Of a stretch of DNA of 64,000 bases, positions 24,127 through 33,967 are shown one piece after another (position 1 is the first letter of the stretch; each line of letters begins with the position of its first letter). The notes below the pieces were generated by a model that was given only the letters and a program-made list of their open reading frames with translations, made no database searches and was not told the origin of the DNA. Source of the DNA: Amycolatopsis sp. WAC 01376 (GTDB taxonomy: Bacteria > Actinomycetota > Actinomycetes > Mycobacteriales > Pseudonocardiaceae); NCBI RefSeq assembly GCF_003947415.1, contig NZ_QHKL01000012.1, forward strand, positions 108,088-172,087. Reading direction: 5' to 3'. The translations under genes were made by a program, and so were the position numbers.

Positions 24127-25167
24127 TCAGCGAGCGGGAGCGGCGGTGCTGCGGCGCAGGACGACCTCACCGGACATCCGCACCATCCGCGGCCGGGTGC
24201 CGGGGGCGGCCTTGAGTGCCAGGTCCATGGCCCGTTCGCCCAGCTTCTCCAGCGGCAGCGCGACCGTGCTCAGCGCCGGCGTGAGATCGCGCACTACCGG
24301 GATGTCGTCGAAACCGGCGATCGACATCTCGCCGGGGATGGAGACGCCGGCGTCGCGCAGCGCCGACATCGCGCCGATGGCCATCACGTCGGTCACCGCG
24401 AACACGCAGGTCGGCCACTGTTTCCGCGGCTTGGCGAGGATCTTCTCCATCGCCTCGTAGCCACCGTCGCGGGTGAACGCCGCCTCGGCGATGTCGTCCT
24501 CGGCCAGCTCGACGCCCTGCGCCAGCAGTTCCGCGGCGAAACCGTCGAGACGGTCGACGACGGTCGTCAGGCTCCTCGGCCCGGCGAGCGCGGCGAACCG
24601 GCGGTGCCCCATGGCCAGCAGTGCCTTCGCCAGTTCGGCGCCGCCGCCCCGGTTGTCGGGCTGGACGGTGTCCACTTTGAGCCCGCGGTGCCTGCTGACC
24701 GCGGCGACGTGCCCGCCGCCGCGCCGGTACGGTTCGAGTTCGGCGGCCATCGCCTTTTCCCACGCCTTGTCTTCGAACGCGGAACCGATCAGCAGAATGG
24801 CCGACGCGCGCTGGGCACGCAGCGTCGAAACGTAGGCGACCTCCTTGGCCGGATCGCGGAACGTGCTCGCGAGCATCACCAGAAGATCGTTTTCACTCGC
24901 CACTCGCATGACCCCGCCGGCGATCGCGGCGAAATACGGGTCGCCGACGTCGTGGCAGATCACTCCCACGGTGGGCTGTGAGCCACCGGCCAATGCCTGA
25001 GCGTGAGCATTAGGCGTATAAGACAGTTCGGCGGCCGCGGCGATCACTCGTTCGCGGAGATCTCCCCGGACGGTGGCGGTTCCGTTGAGTACGCGGGACG
25101 CGGTCGCGAGCGAGACGTCCGCGGTGCGGGCCACATCTTCCAGCGTCACGTGGGGGCGGGCCTTCAT
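24127..25167 (-). CDS. LacI-family transcriptional regulator
   Basis: A 346-residue regulator. The N-terminal HTH and hinge (VTLEDVARTADVSLATASRVLNG, LRERVIAAAAELSYTPN) bind GAAAGCGCTTTC-like sites; the periplasmic-binding-protein-like effector domain follows (VGVICHDVGDPYFAAIAGGV, FAVTDVMAIGAMSALRDAG, IAGFDDIPVVRDLTPALS). A matching operator lies upstream of the DUF993/isomerase operon, its likely target. It is divergent, only 29 bp apart, from the peptidase-oxidoreductase fusion gene. Confidence 0.93.
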   Translation of the reverse strand: MKARPHVTLEDVARTADVSLATASRVLNGTATVRGDLRERVIAAAAELSYTPNAHAQALAGGSQPTVGVICHDVGDPYFAAIAGGVMRVASENDLLVMLASTFRDPAKEVAYVSTLRAQRASAILLIGSAFEDKAWEKAMAAELEPYRRGGGHVAAVSRHRGLKVDTVQPDNRGGGAELAKALLAMGHRRFAALAGPRSLTTVVDRLDGFAAELLAQGVELAEDDIAEAAFTRDGGYEAMEKILAKPRKQWPTCVFAVTDVMAIGAMSALRDAGVSIPGEMSIAGFDDIPVVRDLTPALSTVALPLEKLGERAMDLALKAAPGTRPRMVRMSGEVVLRRSTAAPAR

Positions 25168-25196
25168 CGATCCTCCAAGCTGGCGTTTGGGGCATA

Positions 25197-26618
25197 GTGG
25201 CGGACATGCTCGGCCTTTACCCGGAAATCGAACCTTACGTCCAAGGGATGTTGCCTGTCGGTGACGGCAACGAGATCTATTGGGAGGAATGCGGCGACCC
25301 CGATGGCAAGCCGGTGATTTTCCTGCACGGCGGCCCCGGAAGCGGTTCGAGCGCCAGACATCGCAGACTGTTCGATCCCGCGCGGTACCGGATCGTCCTT
25401 TTCGATCAGCGCGGCTGCGGGCGCAGCACGCCGAACTGCGCCACGCCGGAAGTCGATCTTTCGGTCAACACGACGTGGCATCTGGTGGCCGACATCGAAC
25501 GGTTGCGCGAACATCTCGACATCGAACACTGGATGGTGTTCGGCGGCTCGTGGGGGAGTGTGCTCGGGCTGACCTACGCCGAAACCCACCCCGGGCGGGT
25601 CACGGAACTCGTCCTCCGCGGCGTGGCCACCTTGCGGGTGAAGGAACTGCAATGGCTCTACGGCGGGGGAGCGGCGTACCTCTTTCCCGAGGCGTGGTCG
25701 CGGTTCCTGGCGCCGGTGCCGTTTTCGCGCCGTCAGGAGAACCTCATCGAGGTGTACCACGAACTGCTGAGCCATCCGGATCCCGCCGTGCACGGGCCCG
25801 CCGCGATCGCGTGGAGCCGCTGGGAGGGGGAGACGGTCAAACTGCGTCCGCGGGACGAGGTGATCGACGGGTTCACCGATCCCTCGTTCGCCCTCGCGAT
25901 CGCGAGGATCGAGAACCACTACTTCCGGCACGGCGGCTGGCTGGCCGAGGACCAGCTGCTACGTGACGCCGGGAAGCTCCGGGACATCCCGTGCGTTCTG
26001 GTCCAGGGACGCTACGACGTGGTCACCCCGGCCATCACCGCGTGGGAGCTCAGCCAGGTGCTGCCGACCGCGGAACTGAAGATGATCGGCGACTCGGGTC
26101 ACGCGTTCGACGAGCCCGGCACCCTGCACGAGTTGATCAGCGCGACCGACCGATTCGGGTCAGACTGGCAGGGCGCCGGTACACGCCAGGACGAGGAGAG
26201 GAACGCAGACATGCTTTTCGGTGACGAGCACGTCCGTCGCTACGAAGAGACCGACGGCGAGGTGGGCCACGACTGGGAGAAGGGCGCGCCCTGCCTCGTC
26301 CTCACGACCAAGGGCCGCAAGACCGGCGAGGACCGCAAGTTCGCGCTGATCTACCAGTTCGACGACGACGGCAACCCGGTGATCGTGGCGTCCAAGGGCG
26401 GCGCGCCGGATGACCCGGGCTGGTACAAGAACCTGCAGGCCAACCCCGAGGTCAAGGCCCAGGTCAAGGCGGACAAGTTCACCGCGCGGGCCCGGACCCT
26501 GGAAGGTGAGGAGCGCGCGAAGCTGTGGGAGAAACTCGCCGCCGTCTGGCCGGACTACAACGAGTACGCGAAGAAGACCGACCGTGAGATCCCCGTGGTG
26601 GTTCTCGAGCGCGTGTGA
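25197..26618 (+). CDS. Proline iminopeptidase fused in frame to a DDN-type deazaflavin oxidoreductase
   Basis: One uninterrupted 473-residue frame. Residues about 8-320 are a proline iminopeptidase: LYPEIEPYVQGML, HGGPGSG (44-50), nucleophile Ser118 in GGSWGS, Asp in QGRYDVVTP and His in GDSGHAF. A linker of about 17 residues follows, then from Met339 a 135-residue nitroreductase/DDN-family domain (LFGDEHVRRYEETDGEVGH, ASKGGAPDDPGWYKNLQANPEV, TDREIPVVVLERV) expected to bind F420 or flavin. The internal ATG at 26211 has gaggagagg (26193-26201) at good spacing, so a separate DDN protein may also be made. Start could be GTG 25197 or ATG 25206. Confidence 0.85.
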   Translation: MADMLGLYPEIEPYVQGMLPVGDGNEIYWEECGDPDGKPVIFLHGGPGSGSSARHRRLFDPARYRIVLFDQRGCGRSTPNCATPEVDLSVNTTWHLVADIERLREHLDIEHWMVFGGSWGSVLGLTYAETHPGRVTELVLRGVATLRVKELQWLYGGGAAYLFPEAWSRFLAPVPFSRRQENLIEVYHELLSHPDPAVHGPAAIAWSRWEGETVKLRPRDEVIDGFTDPSFALAIARIENHYFRHGGWLAEDQLLRDAGKLRDIPCVLVQGRYDVVTPAITAWELSQVLPTAELKMIGDSGHAFDEPGTLHELISATDRFGSDWQGAGTRQDEERNADMLFGDEHVRRYEETDGEVGHDWEKGAPCLVLTTKGRKTGEDRKFALIYQFDDDGNPVIVASKGGAPDDPGWYKNLQANPEVKAQVKADKFTARARTLEGEERAKLWEKLAAVWPDYNEYAKKTDREIPVVVLERV

Positions 26619-26644
26619 TCCGCGCCGCGTTCGCGCGTGGTTTC

Positions 26645-26668
26645 AGCCGAACCGGGCCTGGTTCGGCT
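26645..26668. terminator. Short perfect hairpin before the acyltransferase gene
   Basis: agccgaacc (26645-26653) and ggttcggct (26660-26668) with a 6-nt loop, 27 bp past the fusion-gene stop. It argues for the downstream start at 26682 of the next gene. Confidence 0.5.
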
Positions 26669-26681
26669 ACGAATTACGTCC

Positions 26682-27452
26682 ATGGTGCTGAGACCCCGTG
26701 AACGCTGGACCGCGCTGAGCCCCGTTTCGGGTGACCCGCTGACGTTCCGCCAGATGATCGCCTTCGGCCGGCGCTTCGCCCGCGCCGGCCGGGGCGCCTG
26801 GTACAGCCTCGCGATCAACGTCGTCTGGCCGTTCCTGGTGCTGTTCACCCGGTTCCGGGTGCGCGGCGGCGAGCACCTGCCCGCGTCGGGCGGCTTCCTG
26901 GTCGCGTCGAACCATCTGTCCTTCGCCGACCCGACGACCGTGACCGCGTACTGCCTCGCGCACGGCCGCGTGCCGCGCTACCTGGCGAAGGCGAGCCTGT
27001 GGGACGCGCCCGTCATCGGCTCGGTCATGCGCTCCGGCAAGCACATCCCCGTCTACCGCGGGGCGGCCACCGCGTCGGACGCGTACCGCGACGCCGTCAA
27101 AGCCGTCCGTGAGGGTGAATGCGTCGCCATCTTCCCGGAGGCCACCTTCACAGATCACCCGGACGGGTGGCCCATGCGCGGCAAGACCGGGATCGCGCGG
27201 ATCGCGCTGGAGACCGGGGTCCCGGTGATCCCGCTGGCGAACTGGGGCACCCACCACCTGCTGCCGTCGGACGCCGTGCTCCCGCGCGCCTTCCCGCGCA
27301 AGACGGTGAACCTGGTCGCCGGTCCGCCGGTGGATCTCTCGGATCTCCTGACGCACACGCCGTCGCGCGAGGTGCTGGAGGAGGCGACCCAGCGGATCAT
27401 GACCGCGGTGACCGACCTGCTGATCGGGATCCGCGGTTCCCGCCCTGAGTAG
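26682..27452 (+). CDS. 1-acyl-sn-glycerol-3-phosphate acyltransferase family (PlsC)
   Basis: A 256-residue lysophospholipid acyltransferase-like enzyme. It carries the catalytic NHLSFAD (HX4D), a VYRGAATASDAY block, FPEATFTDHP (the FPEGTRS-like glycerophosphate motif) and VPVIPLANWG. A hydrophobic stretch near residues 40-55 (SLAINVVWPFLVLF) anchors it to the membrane. It would acylate lysophosphatidic acid or a related lipid. I use ATG 26682; an upstream GTG at 26637 would include the hairpin at 26645-26668 in the coding region. lpd follows 47 bp downstream. Confidence 0.88.
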   Translation: MVLRPRERWTALSPVSGDPLTFRQMIAFGRRFARAGRGAWYSLAINVVWPFLVLFTRFRVRGGEHLPASGGFLVASNHLSFADPTTVTAYCLAHGRVPRYLAKASLWDAPVIGSVMRSGKHIPVYRGAATASDAYRDAVKAVREGECVAIFPEATFTDHPDGWPMRGKTGIARIALETGVPVIPLANWGTHHLLPSDAVLPRAFPRKTVNLVAGPPVDLSDLLTHTPSREVLEEATQRIMTAVTDLLIGIRGSRPE

Positions 27453-27499
27453 GCAGTCTCACCCTTCGGACCGTCCCGGTCAGGGGTAGGTTTCGAAGT

Positions 27500-28885
<1,386 letters not shown>

Positions 28886-28897
28886 AAGGCGCCGAGC

Positions 28898-28936
28898 GGG
28901 GAAGATTTGGGACGTTCAACGTCCCAAATCTTCCCC
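28898..28936. terminator. Perfect hairpin after lpd, GGGAC-CGTCCC class
   Basis: ggggaagatttgggacgtt (28898-28916) is the exact complement of 28918-28936 around one base. It starts 13 bp after the lpd stop. Confidence 0.7.
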
Positions 28937-28973
28937 ACTCAACGCCACACCGGCTGGCGCGACCTAGATCAAC

Positions 28974-29008
28974 GGAGGATCGGGGACACTCGACGTCCCC
29001 AATCTTCC
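28974..29008. repeat. Second hairpin of the same class
   Basis: ggaggatcggggac (28974-28987) pairs with gtccccaatcttcc (28995-29008) with two mismatches; centre ggggacactcgacgtcccc. Confidence 0.55.
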
Positions 29009-29027
29009 GCCGATAAACCCAAGGCCC

Positions 29028-29074
29028 GACGATGTAGGAAACGGGACACTCAACGTCCCAATTCCTACATCGTC
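29028..29074. repeat. Third hairpin of the same class
   Basis: 29028-29047 (gacgatgtaggaaacgggac) pairs with 29055-29074 with two mismatches; centre gggacactcaacgtccc, nearly as in the two preceding hairpins. Confidence 0.6.
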
Positions 29075-29076
29075 AG

Positions 29077-29124
29077 GCCCAAACGCCCAAACGCCCAAAC
29101 GCCCAAACGCCCAAACGCCCAAAC
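29077..29124. repeat. Six perfect tandem copies of gcccaaac
   Basis: The 8-bp unit gcccaaac is repeated six times without interruption, ending two bases before the stop codon (29126-29128) of the minus-strand PH-domain gene. A degenerate seventh unit gctaaagc overlaps that stop. Confidence 0.9.
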
Positions 29125-29125
29125 G

Positions 29126-29509
29126 CTAAAGCGTGTGCGTGGCGATCAGCTGGCCGATGGCCCGGATGTCCGACCCGCGGAACTCCAGCCGCACGTTCCC
29201 CAGCCCGCTGAACCAGAGGTCCAGTTCGGCATCGAGGTCGAAGGTGCCCGCGGTTTCGATCGAGAAGGCCTGGATCCTGTTGTACGGCAGCGAAGTGAAG
29301 TCCTTCTTCTTGCCTGTCATGCCCTGGACGTTCACGGCGATCAGCCGCTTGTTCGTGAACACCACGAAGTCGCGCACCGCTTTGAATGACGAGATGATCT
29401 GTTCACCGGGGATGATGATCGGCTGCACCGTCGGCGCGATGTCCTTCGGTTTGCAGGGCGTGAGCTTGAAGACGGTGTCCTTGGAGAAGTCAATCATGTA
29501 GTCCAACAT
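29126..29509 (-). CDS. Bacterial PH-domain protein
   Basis: A 127-residue protein; the ATG at 29509 or the ATG at 29497 could be used. IIPGEQIISSFKAVRDFVVFTNKRLIAVNVQ and KKKDFTSLPYNRIQAFSIETAG are the paired strands of the bacterial pleckstrin-homology fold, ending in an amphipathic helix (GSDIRAIGQLIATHTL). The family has no fixed activity; membrane association or stress roles are proposed. It is divergent, 72 bp apart, from an FHA-domain gene. Its stop abuts the tandem gcccaaac repeat, so repeat-length changes would not affect the protein. Confidence 0.82.
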   Translation of the reverse strand: MLDYMIDFSKDTVFKLTPCKPKDIAPTVQPIIIPGEQIISSFKAVRDFVVFTNKRLIAVNVQGMTGKKKDFTSLPYNRIQAFSIETAGTFDLDAELDLWFSGLGNVRLEFRGSDIRAIGQLIATHTL

Positions 29510-29581
29510 ACGGATGAACGCGACACGGGGACCCGTCCCCGGCGGGGTCCCGCATACTGCCGGGGTACTGGAGGAGGCACG

Positions 29582-30352
29582 ATGAAGCGGCTCACGACGA
29601 CGCATGAGAGTTTGGCGCTCGGCGTGCCCCCGTCGGCTCCCGGCGCGGTGTTCGCTCTCACGCTTGCGGGCGGGGTGTCCGTCGATCCGGGTGAGGGCGG
29701 CGAGATCTCCTTCGGGCGGAATCGGCCGCAGGTCGACGTCTGTGTGGGCGAGAACGATGTGCAGGTCAGCCGCAGGCACGGGCTGTTGAACTTCACCGGC
29801 GGGCGGTGGTGGGTCAGCAACACCGGCCAGTTGCCCATCCGGATGCCGAATTCCCGCTGGCTTTCTCGCGGCGAGGAGCCGATCCCCCTGTCGGACGGGT
29901 ACACGCCGCTGTTCGTCCGTGGTTCGGGCAGGCGGGAGCATCTGCTCGAGTTGTACGTCGCCGGTCCTGACGGTGGGCAGCCCGCCACCCGGCACGACGA
30001 CGTCACCGTGCCGCCCCGCCGCTGGCGCCTCAGCGCGGAAGAACGCCTGGTCCTGGTCGTCTTCGGGCAGCGTTATCTCCTGCACGACCTCAATCCGCAG
30101 CCGTTGTCCCGTCAGCAGACGGCCGAGATTCTCGCGGAACTCCGTCCTGCCGAGACGTGGACCAGTCGCCGGGTCGAGCACGTCGTCATCGACGTCCGGG
30201 GGCGGTTGTCCGCCGGCGGCGTTTACGGTTTACGGCGCGAAGAGGTCGGCGAACCGGTCGGCAACGCGTTGAACGACAACCTGTTGCGTGAGCTCGTGTT
30301 GTCCACGACGCTCGTCCCGCCGGACCTCGCCCTGCTCGACGCGCTCGACTGA
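29582..30352 (+). CDS. FHA-domain protein
   Basis: A 256-residue protein. Residues about 40-120 form an FHA domain (ISFGRNRPQVDVCVGENDVQVSRRHG, with the GR, S-R-H and N-x-G type phosphothreonine-binding positions), so it should bind a phosphothreonine peptide made by a Ser/Thr kinase. The C-terminal half is helical and winged-helix-like: PPRRWRLSAEERLVLVVFGQRYLLHD, QTAEILAELRP, WTSRRVEHVVIDVRGRL. This architecture is known in actinomycetes but without defined function. No kinase gene is in the window. Confidence 0.85.
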   Translation: MKRLTTTHESLALGVPPSAPGAVFALTLAGGVSVDPGEGGEISFGRNRPQVDVCVGENDVQVSRRHGLLNFTGGRWWVSNTGQLPIRMPNSRWLSRGEEPIPLSDGYTPLFVRGSGRREHLLELYVAGPDGGQPATRHDDVTVPPRRWRLSAEERLVLVVFGQRYLLHDLNPQPLSRQQTAEILAELRPAETWTSRRVEHVVIDVRGRLSAGGVYGLRREEVGEPVGNALNDNLLRELVLSTTLVPPDLALLDALD

Positions 30353-30369
30353 GTGTCCACAGAGGACTG

Positions 30370-30666
30370 TCAGCTCACGCCTTCCATCGCCGCCTTCGCG
30401 ACGTCGCTGCCCTTGTCCGCCTCGCTAGCGACTTTCACCAGCGCCGCGGTCGCTTGATCGCGGCTTTCCTCGGCCTTCACGCGTCCCGCCGAAGCCGCGT
30501 TCACGCCGAAGAAGGCACCCACCACGGTGCCGATCACCGTCCCCGCCGCGGTGATCACCGCCGTGACGTCCGACGTGCTCGGGTACCGCATGACCGCCGC
30601 CACCGTGATGACCGCGAGCGCGCTCAGCCCCGCAAGCACCGTCATGAATCCGTAGTTCTTGCCCAT
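30370..30666 (-). CDS. Small membrane protein with glycine-rich helices
   Basis: A 98-residue protein with two hydrophobic segments (GFMTVLAGLSALAVITVAAVM and AVITAAGTVIGTVVGAFFGV) and a hydrophilic, helical C-terminus (RVKAEESRDQATAALVKVASEADKG). The second helix has a G-x3-G zipper pattern. Size and layout recall holin-like or channel-forming peptides but I do not recognise a family. It ends 17 bp from the convergent FHA gene. The ATG at 30666 follows ggagcggg upstream. Confidence 0.65.
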   Translation of the reverse strand: MGKNYGFMTVLAGLSALAVITVAAVMRYPSTSDVTAVITAAGTVIGTVVGAFFGVNAASAGRVKAEESRDQATAALVKVASEADKGSDVAKAAMEGVS

Positions 30667-30741
30667 GGCCCGCTCCCTTCAGGCTCCACGCGCCATGCTT
30701 CGCCCGAACGCCGCCCTTCGTTACGGCAAAAGGCCGGACCG

Positions 30742-31821
30742 TTATCCGCCGATGTCGAAACGTACGTCGTGGTCCTGATCCGGCACTACGAATTGCAGCA
30801 GCCGCACGCCCTCTTCGGCGATCGAATCCTGATCCCGCAAGGGTTTCGGTGATTCGATCGTCAGTGTCGCCCCTTTGATCGCCCAAATGGCCAGGAATTC
30901 ACCATCGACGAGCAGGGTGCCCCGGCGGCCGCCGTTGCCCGGTGGCAGCGGCACGCGGCGGCCGTCCGGGATCACCCGCACGCGGTCGGCGTGGGAGAGC
31001 AGGACGTTGTCGTATTCGGGCAGGAACCGGGGCGGCGCCGGGGTTTCCGGGTCGGGACGCGGCGAGTCGGGGAGGTCGAACAGTTCCTTCCCGTCGGTGC
31101 CGGTGAAGGTGCGCAGCCGCGGCCGGAGCCGCTCGAAGACCTCCTTGAGCTTGGTGAGCCCCGACCAGACCTGCGCGTCGCGGACGGTCGCCGGACCCAA
31201 CGCCTCGAGGTAGCGCAGCACCAGATCGTCGAGCGTGATGCCGTCGGTGATCGGTGCGCCGGCCCACTCTTCGAGCAGGGCGAACGCGGCCGGGCCGGTT
31301 TGGCCCCACAGGCCACGCGGGGTCACGTGCGCGAGGGGGAGAAGGCTCTGGATCGCGTAGGCGAGGGTGGTCGGGTCGGCGTCCGGCCATCGGTCCGCCA
31401 GCGCGGCGCGGATCTCGGCGCGCGTGCGGGGCCGCTCGGCCAGCAGGGCCCGCCCCGCTTCGGCGATCGCGGCGAGATCGAGTCCGGCGACCTCCCGCGA
31501 ATAGTGGCCGAGGAAACCCCGCTCGACCACCGGTTTGATGGTGGGCCACAGGGCGAGGCCGTCCGAGGCCGTCACCAGGTGCACCGTGCCGCGCATCAAC
31601 GTCGACCGGACGACTTCGCGGGCGGCCAGCGGTTTCGCCAGCTCGTCCACTTCGAAATCCCCAAGCCGCGACCACAGCCCGACGTAGGACGCGTCGGGTG
31701 CCTGCGCCTGGAGGCCGGCCAGCCGCTCGATCGCGGTGACGGCGGGCAGATCGGCGCGGTCGAGCAGGAGCTGCCTGGCCAGGGTCGCGCGGTTGAGGGC
31801 CCGGGGGCTCAGAAGTTCCAT
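30742..31821 (-). CDS. Winged-helix DNA-binding domain protein (HTH_42 family)
   Basis: A 359-residue protein of the HTH_42 group (YcaQ/AlkX-related). LSPRALNRATLARQLLLDR, IERLAGLQAQAPDASYVGLWSRL, LMRGTVHLVTASD and LLPLAHVTPRGLWG are characteristic; the FLPEYDNVLLSHADR motif near residue 270 is conserved in the family. Some relatives are DNA glycosylases that unhook interstrand crosslinks, so a DNA-repair role is possible; most actinobacterial members are uncharacterised. It lies two bases downstream of the epoxide hydrolase gene in the same direction, so they are one operon. Confidence 0.83.
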   Translation of the reverse strand: MELLSPRALNRATLARQLLLDRADLPAVTAIERLAGLQAQAPDASYVGLWSRLGDFEVDELAKPLAAREVVRSTLMRGTVHLVTASDGLALWPTIKPVVERGFLGHYSREVAGLDLAAIAEAGRALLAERPRTRAEIRAALADRWPDADPTTLAYAIQSLLPLAHVTPRGLWGQTGPAAFALLEEWAGAPITDGITLDDLVLRYLEALGPATVRDAQVWSGLTKLKEVFERLRPRLRTFTGTDGKELFDLPDSPRPDPETPAPPRFLPEYDNVLLSHADRVRVIPDGRRVPLPPGNGGRRGTLLVDGEFLAIWAIKGATLTIESPKPLRDQDSIAEEGVRLLQFVVPDQDHDVRFDIGG

Positions 31822-31823
31822 CG

Positions 31824-32951
31824 TCAGCCGCACTTTCGCAGGAAGGAACGGAGGTCTTCGGCGAACAGGCCGGGGACCTCCATCGCGGGGAAGTGGCCGC
31901 CGGTGTCGTACTCGGCCCAGTGTGCCACCGGCCCGTCCTGGAAACTCCGGATCGTGGTGTCCCCGGCGAAGACGGCGATCCCGCGAGGCGGGCCGGCGGG
32001 CGCCTCGCTCCACTCGCCTTGGGACAGCTGCCGGTAGACCTCCATGCCCTCGTACACGGCGTGCGCGGAGGAGGCGCCCGCGCCGGTGAACCAGAACAGG
32101 CTCACCGAAGTCAGCAGGTGATCGCGATCGACGGCGTCGTCCGGCAGTTCCTTGGCCGGATCGGTCCACTCGGCGAACTTCTCCACGATCCACGCGAGCT
32201 GGCCGGTGGGGGAGTCGTTCAACGAGTAGGCCAGCGTCTGCGGCCGGGTCGCCTGAAGGTGCAGGTAGCCGAGGCCGTCGGCTTGGAACCGGTTGAAGCG
32301 CTCTCCGCGTTCGCGGTCCTTTTCGCTGAGGCCGTCCAGTTCGACAGCGGGCCCGAACGGCATACCCGCGCTGGTCCCGGTGAGGTGCACGCCGACGACC
32401 CGGTGCGGGGCGATCATCGCCAGGATGCCCGCGACCCCGGCGCCGGCGTCGGTGCCGTGGACGCCGAAGCGTTCGTAGCCGAGGCGGTCCATCAGCGTGG
32501 TCCACGCCTGCGCGACGCGGAAGAGGTTGCCCCAGCCGGGGCCGCGCACCGGGTTCGAGAATCCGTAACCGGGCAGGGACGGGATGATCAGGTTGAACTC
32601 GTCGCTGAGCTCGCCGATGACCTGCCGGAACTCGAACGGCGAGCTCGGCCAGCCATGCGTCAGGAGTACGGGTAGCGCGTCCGGGGCGGCCGAGCGGATG
32701 TGCAGGAAGTGGATGGTCTGGCCGTCGATTTCGGTGGTGAACTGCGGGAACTCGTTCAGTTCCGCCTCATGGGCACGCCAGTCGAAGCCGTCGGCCCAGT
32801 ACTCGGCGAGGTTCTTGAGGTACGCGACCGGGACACCTCTGCTCCAGCCGCCGGTGACCTCGCGCGGCCAGCGGGTGCGGTTCAGTCGGTCCTTGAGGTC
32901 GTCCAGTTCGGCCTGGTCGACGGCGATACGGAAGGGCTTGATCTCGGTCAT
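31824..32951 (-). CDS. Epoxide hydrolase (EHN-type alpha/beta hydrolase)
   Basis: A 375-residue enzyme with the N-terminal EHN domain (FRIAVDQAELDDLKDRLNRTRWP) followed by the alpha/beta hydrolase core: oxyanion motif HGWP (99-102), nucleophile Asp168 in VHGTDAGAG, and His in YDTGGHFPAMEVP with a preceding acid. It would open an epoxide to a diol, probably for detoxification. The ATG at 32951 faces the second WYL regulator across a palindrome like that at 181-203; regulation by it is likely. Confidence 0.92.
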   Translation of the reverse strand: MTEIKPFRIAVDQAELDDLKDRLNRTRWPREVTGGWSRGVPVAYLKNLAEYWADGFDWRAHEAELNEFPQFTTEIDGQTIHFLHIRSAAPDALPVLLTHGWPSSPFEFRQVIGELSDEFNLIIPSLPGYGFSNPVRGPGWGNLFRVAQAWTTLMDRLGYERFGVHGTDAGAGVAGILAMIAPHRVVGVHLTGTSAGMPFGPAVELDGLSEKDRERGERFNRFQADGLGYLHLQATRPQTLAYSLNDSPTGQLAWIVEKFAEWTDPAKELPDDAVDRDHLLTSVSLFWFTGAGASSAHAVYEGMEVYRQLSQGEWSEAPAGPPRGIAVFAGDTTIRSFQDGPVAHWAEYDTGGHFPAMEVPGLFAEDLRSFLRKCG

Positions 32952-32969
32952 GGGGCTAGATTAGGAACA

Positions 32970-32994
32970 ATTGCGGAAAGGTTCGTTCCGCGAT
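32970..32994. promoter_or_regulatory. Operator-like inverted repeat between epoxide hydrolase and WYL regulator
   Basis: attgcggaa (32970-32978), spacer aggttcg, ttccgcgat (32986-32994); one mismatch in nine-base arms. The combined consensus with 181-203 is GCGGAMAGGWTCGKTCCGC. It lies 19 bp from both start codons. Confidence 0.6.
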
Positions 32995-33013
32995 TGCGGA
33001 CAAGGTGGGATTC

Positions 33014-33967
33014 ATGGCGGAAACTTCGGCGAGACTGCTGCGGCTCCTGTCGTTGCTGCAGGCCAGGCGGCACTGGACGGGTCCGGAACTGGCGGAGCGG
33101 CTCGACGTCACGACCAGGACCATCCGGAACGATGTCGAGCGGCTACGCGGCTTGGGCTATCCGGTCGACGCGACTCCCGGCGTCTCCGGCGGGTACAGCC
33201 TGGGCGCCGGCGCGGCCATGCCGCCGCTGCTGCTCGACGACGAGGAGGCCGTCGCGGTGGCGATGGGCCTGCGCACGGCCGCGGGCGGGACGATCGCGGG
33301 AATCGAGGAGACGTCGGTCCGCGCGCTGGCGAAACTGGAGCAGGTGCTGCCGTCACGGCTGCGGCGCCGTGTCGAGGCGCTGAATTCCGCGACGCTCGCG
33401 GTGCGAGGCGGCGGGCCGACGGTCGACGCCGAGGTGCTGTCGGTCATCGCCAACGCCTGCCGTGATCGCGAGACACTGCGGTTCGATTACGTGGGACACA
33501 ACGGATCCGAGACGCGGCGCCAGGTCGAGCCGCACCGCCTCGTACATATGAGCCGCCGGTGGTACCTCGTCGGATGGGACGCCGACAGGCAGGACTGGCG
33601 CACGTTCCGCGCGGATCGCGTGCGGCCGCGTGCGCCCAACGGACGACGTTTCGAGGAACGCGAACCACCCGAAGGCGGCGTGGTCGCGTACCTCCAACGT
33701 GGTGTGGGCGCGGCGCTGTGGCGGCACCACGCGACGATCCGGCTGCACGCCCCGGCCGCCGAAGCCGCGGCGAAGGTACCGCCCGCCGTCGTCGTCGAAG
33801 CCGTCGACGAGCGGACCTGCCTGCTCAAGGCGGGAGCGGACACGCTGGAGTACCTGGCGCTCTACCTGGGCATGCTCGACACCGACTTCGACGTCGTCGA
33901 CTCCCCTGAATTCGCCGGGCACCTGCGCAAACTGATCGGGCGGTTCAGCCGCGCGGTGGACTCTTGA
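33014..33967 (+). CDS. WYL-domain transcriptional regulator (second copy)
   Basis: A 317-residue protein. HTH at residues 5-60 (LDVTTRTIRNDVERLRGLGYPV), GGYSLGAG and PPLLLDDEEAVAVAMGL linker, then the WYL domain (RQVEPHRLVHMSRRWYLVGWD). About the first 90 residues are strikingly like the WYL protein at 224-1180, including the DNA-recognition helix. The ATG at 33014 follows aaggtggg; a GTG at 33005 is possible. Divergent from the epoxide hydrolase gene. Its 3' end overlaps the convergent GNAT gene by 23 bp. Confidence 0.9.
   Translation: MAETSARLLRLLSLLQARRHWTGPELAERLDVTTRTIRNDVERLRGLGYPVDATPGVSGGYSLGAGAAMPPLLLDDEEAVAVAMGLRTAAGGTIAGIEETSVRALAKLEQVLPSRLRRRVEALNSATLAVRGGGPTVDAEVLSVIANACRDRETLRFDYVGHNGSETRRQVEPHRLVHMSRRWYLVGWDADRQDWRTFRADRVRPRAPNGRRFEEREPPEGGVVAYLQRGVGAALWRHHATIRLHAPAAEAAAKVPPAVVVEAVDERTCLLKAGADTLEYLALYLGMLDTDFDVVDSPEFAGHLRKLIGRFSRAVDS

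Noticed and set aside
23961..24170. Open frame over the nested palindrome after the LacI-type gene
   Set aside because: Explained by the GC-rich inverted repeats and lacks any family resemblance or ribosome site.
29077..29124. CRISPR-like array
   Set aside because: The unit is 8 bp with no spacers; it is a simple tandem repeat.
28978..29389. Plus-strand frame across the lpd/PH gap
   Set aside because: Produced by the tandem gcccaaac repeats and the antisense of the PH-domain gene.
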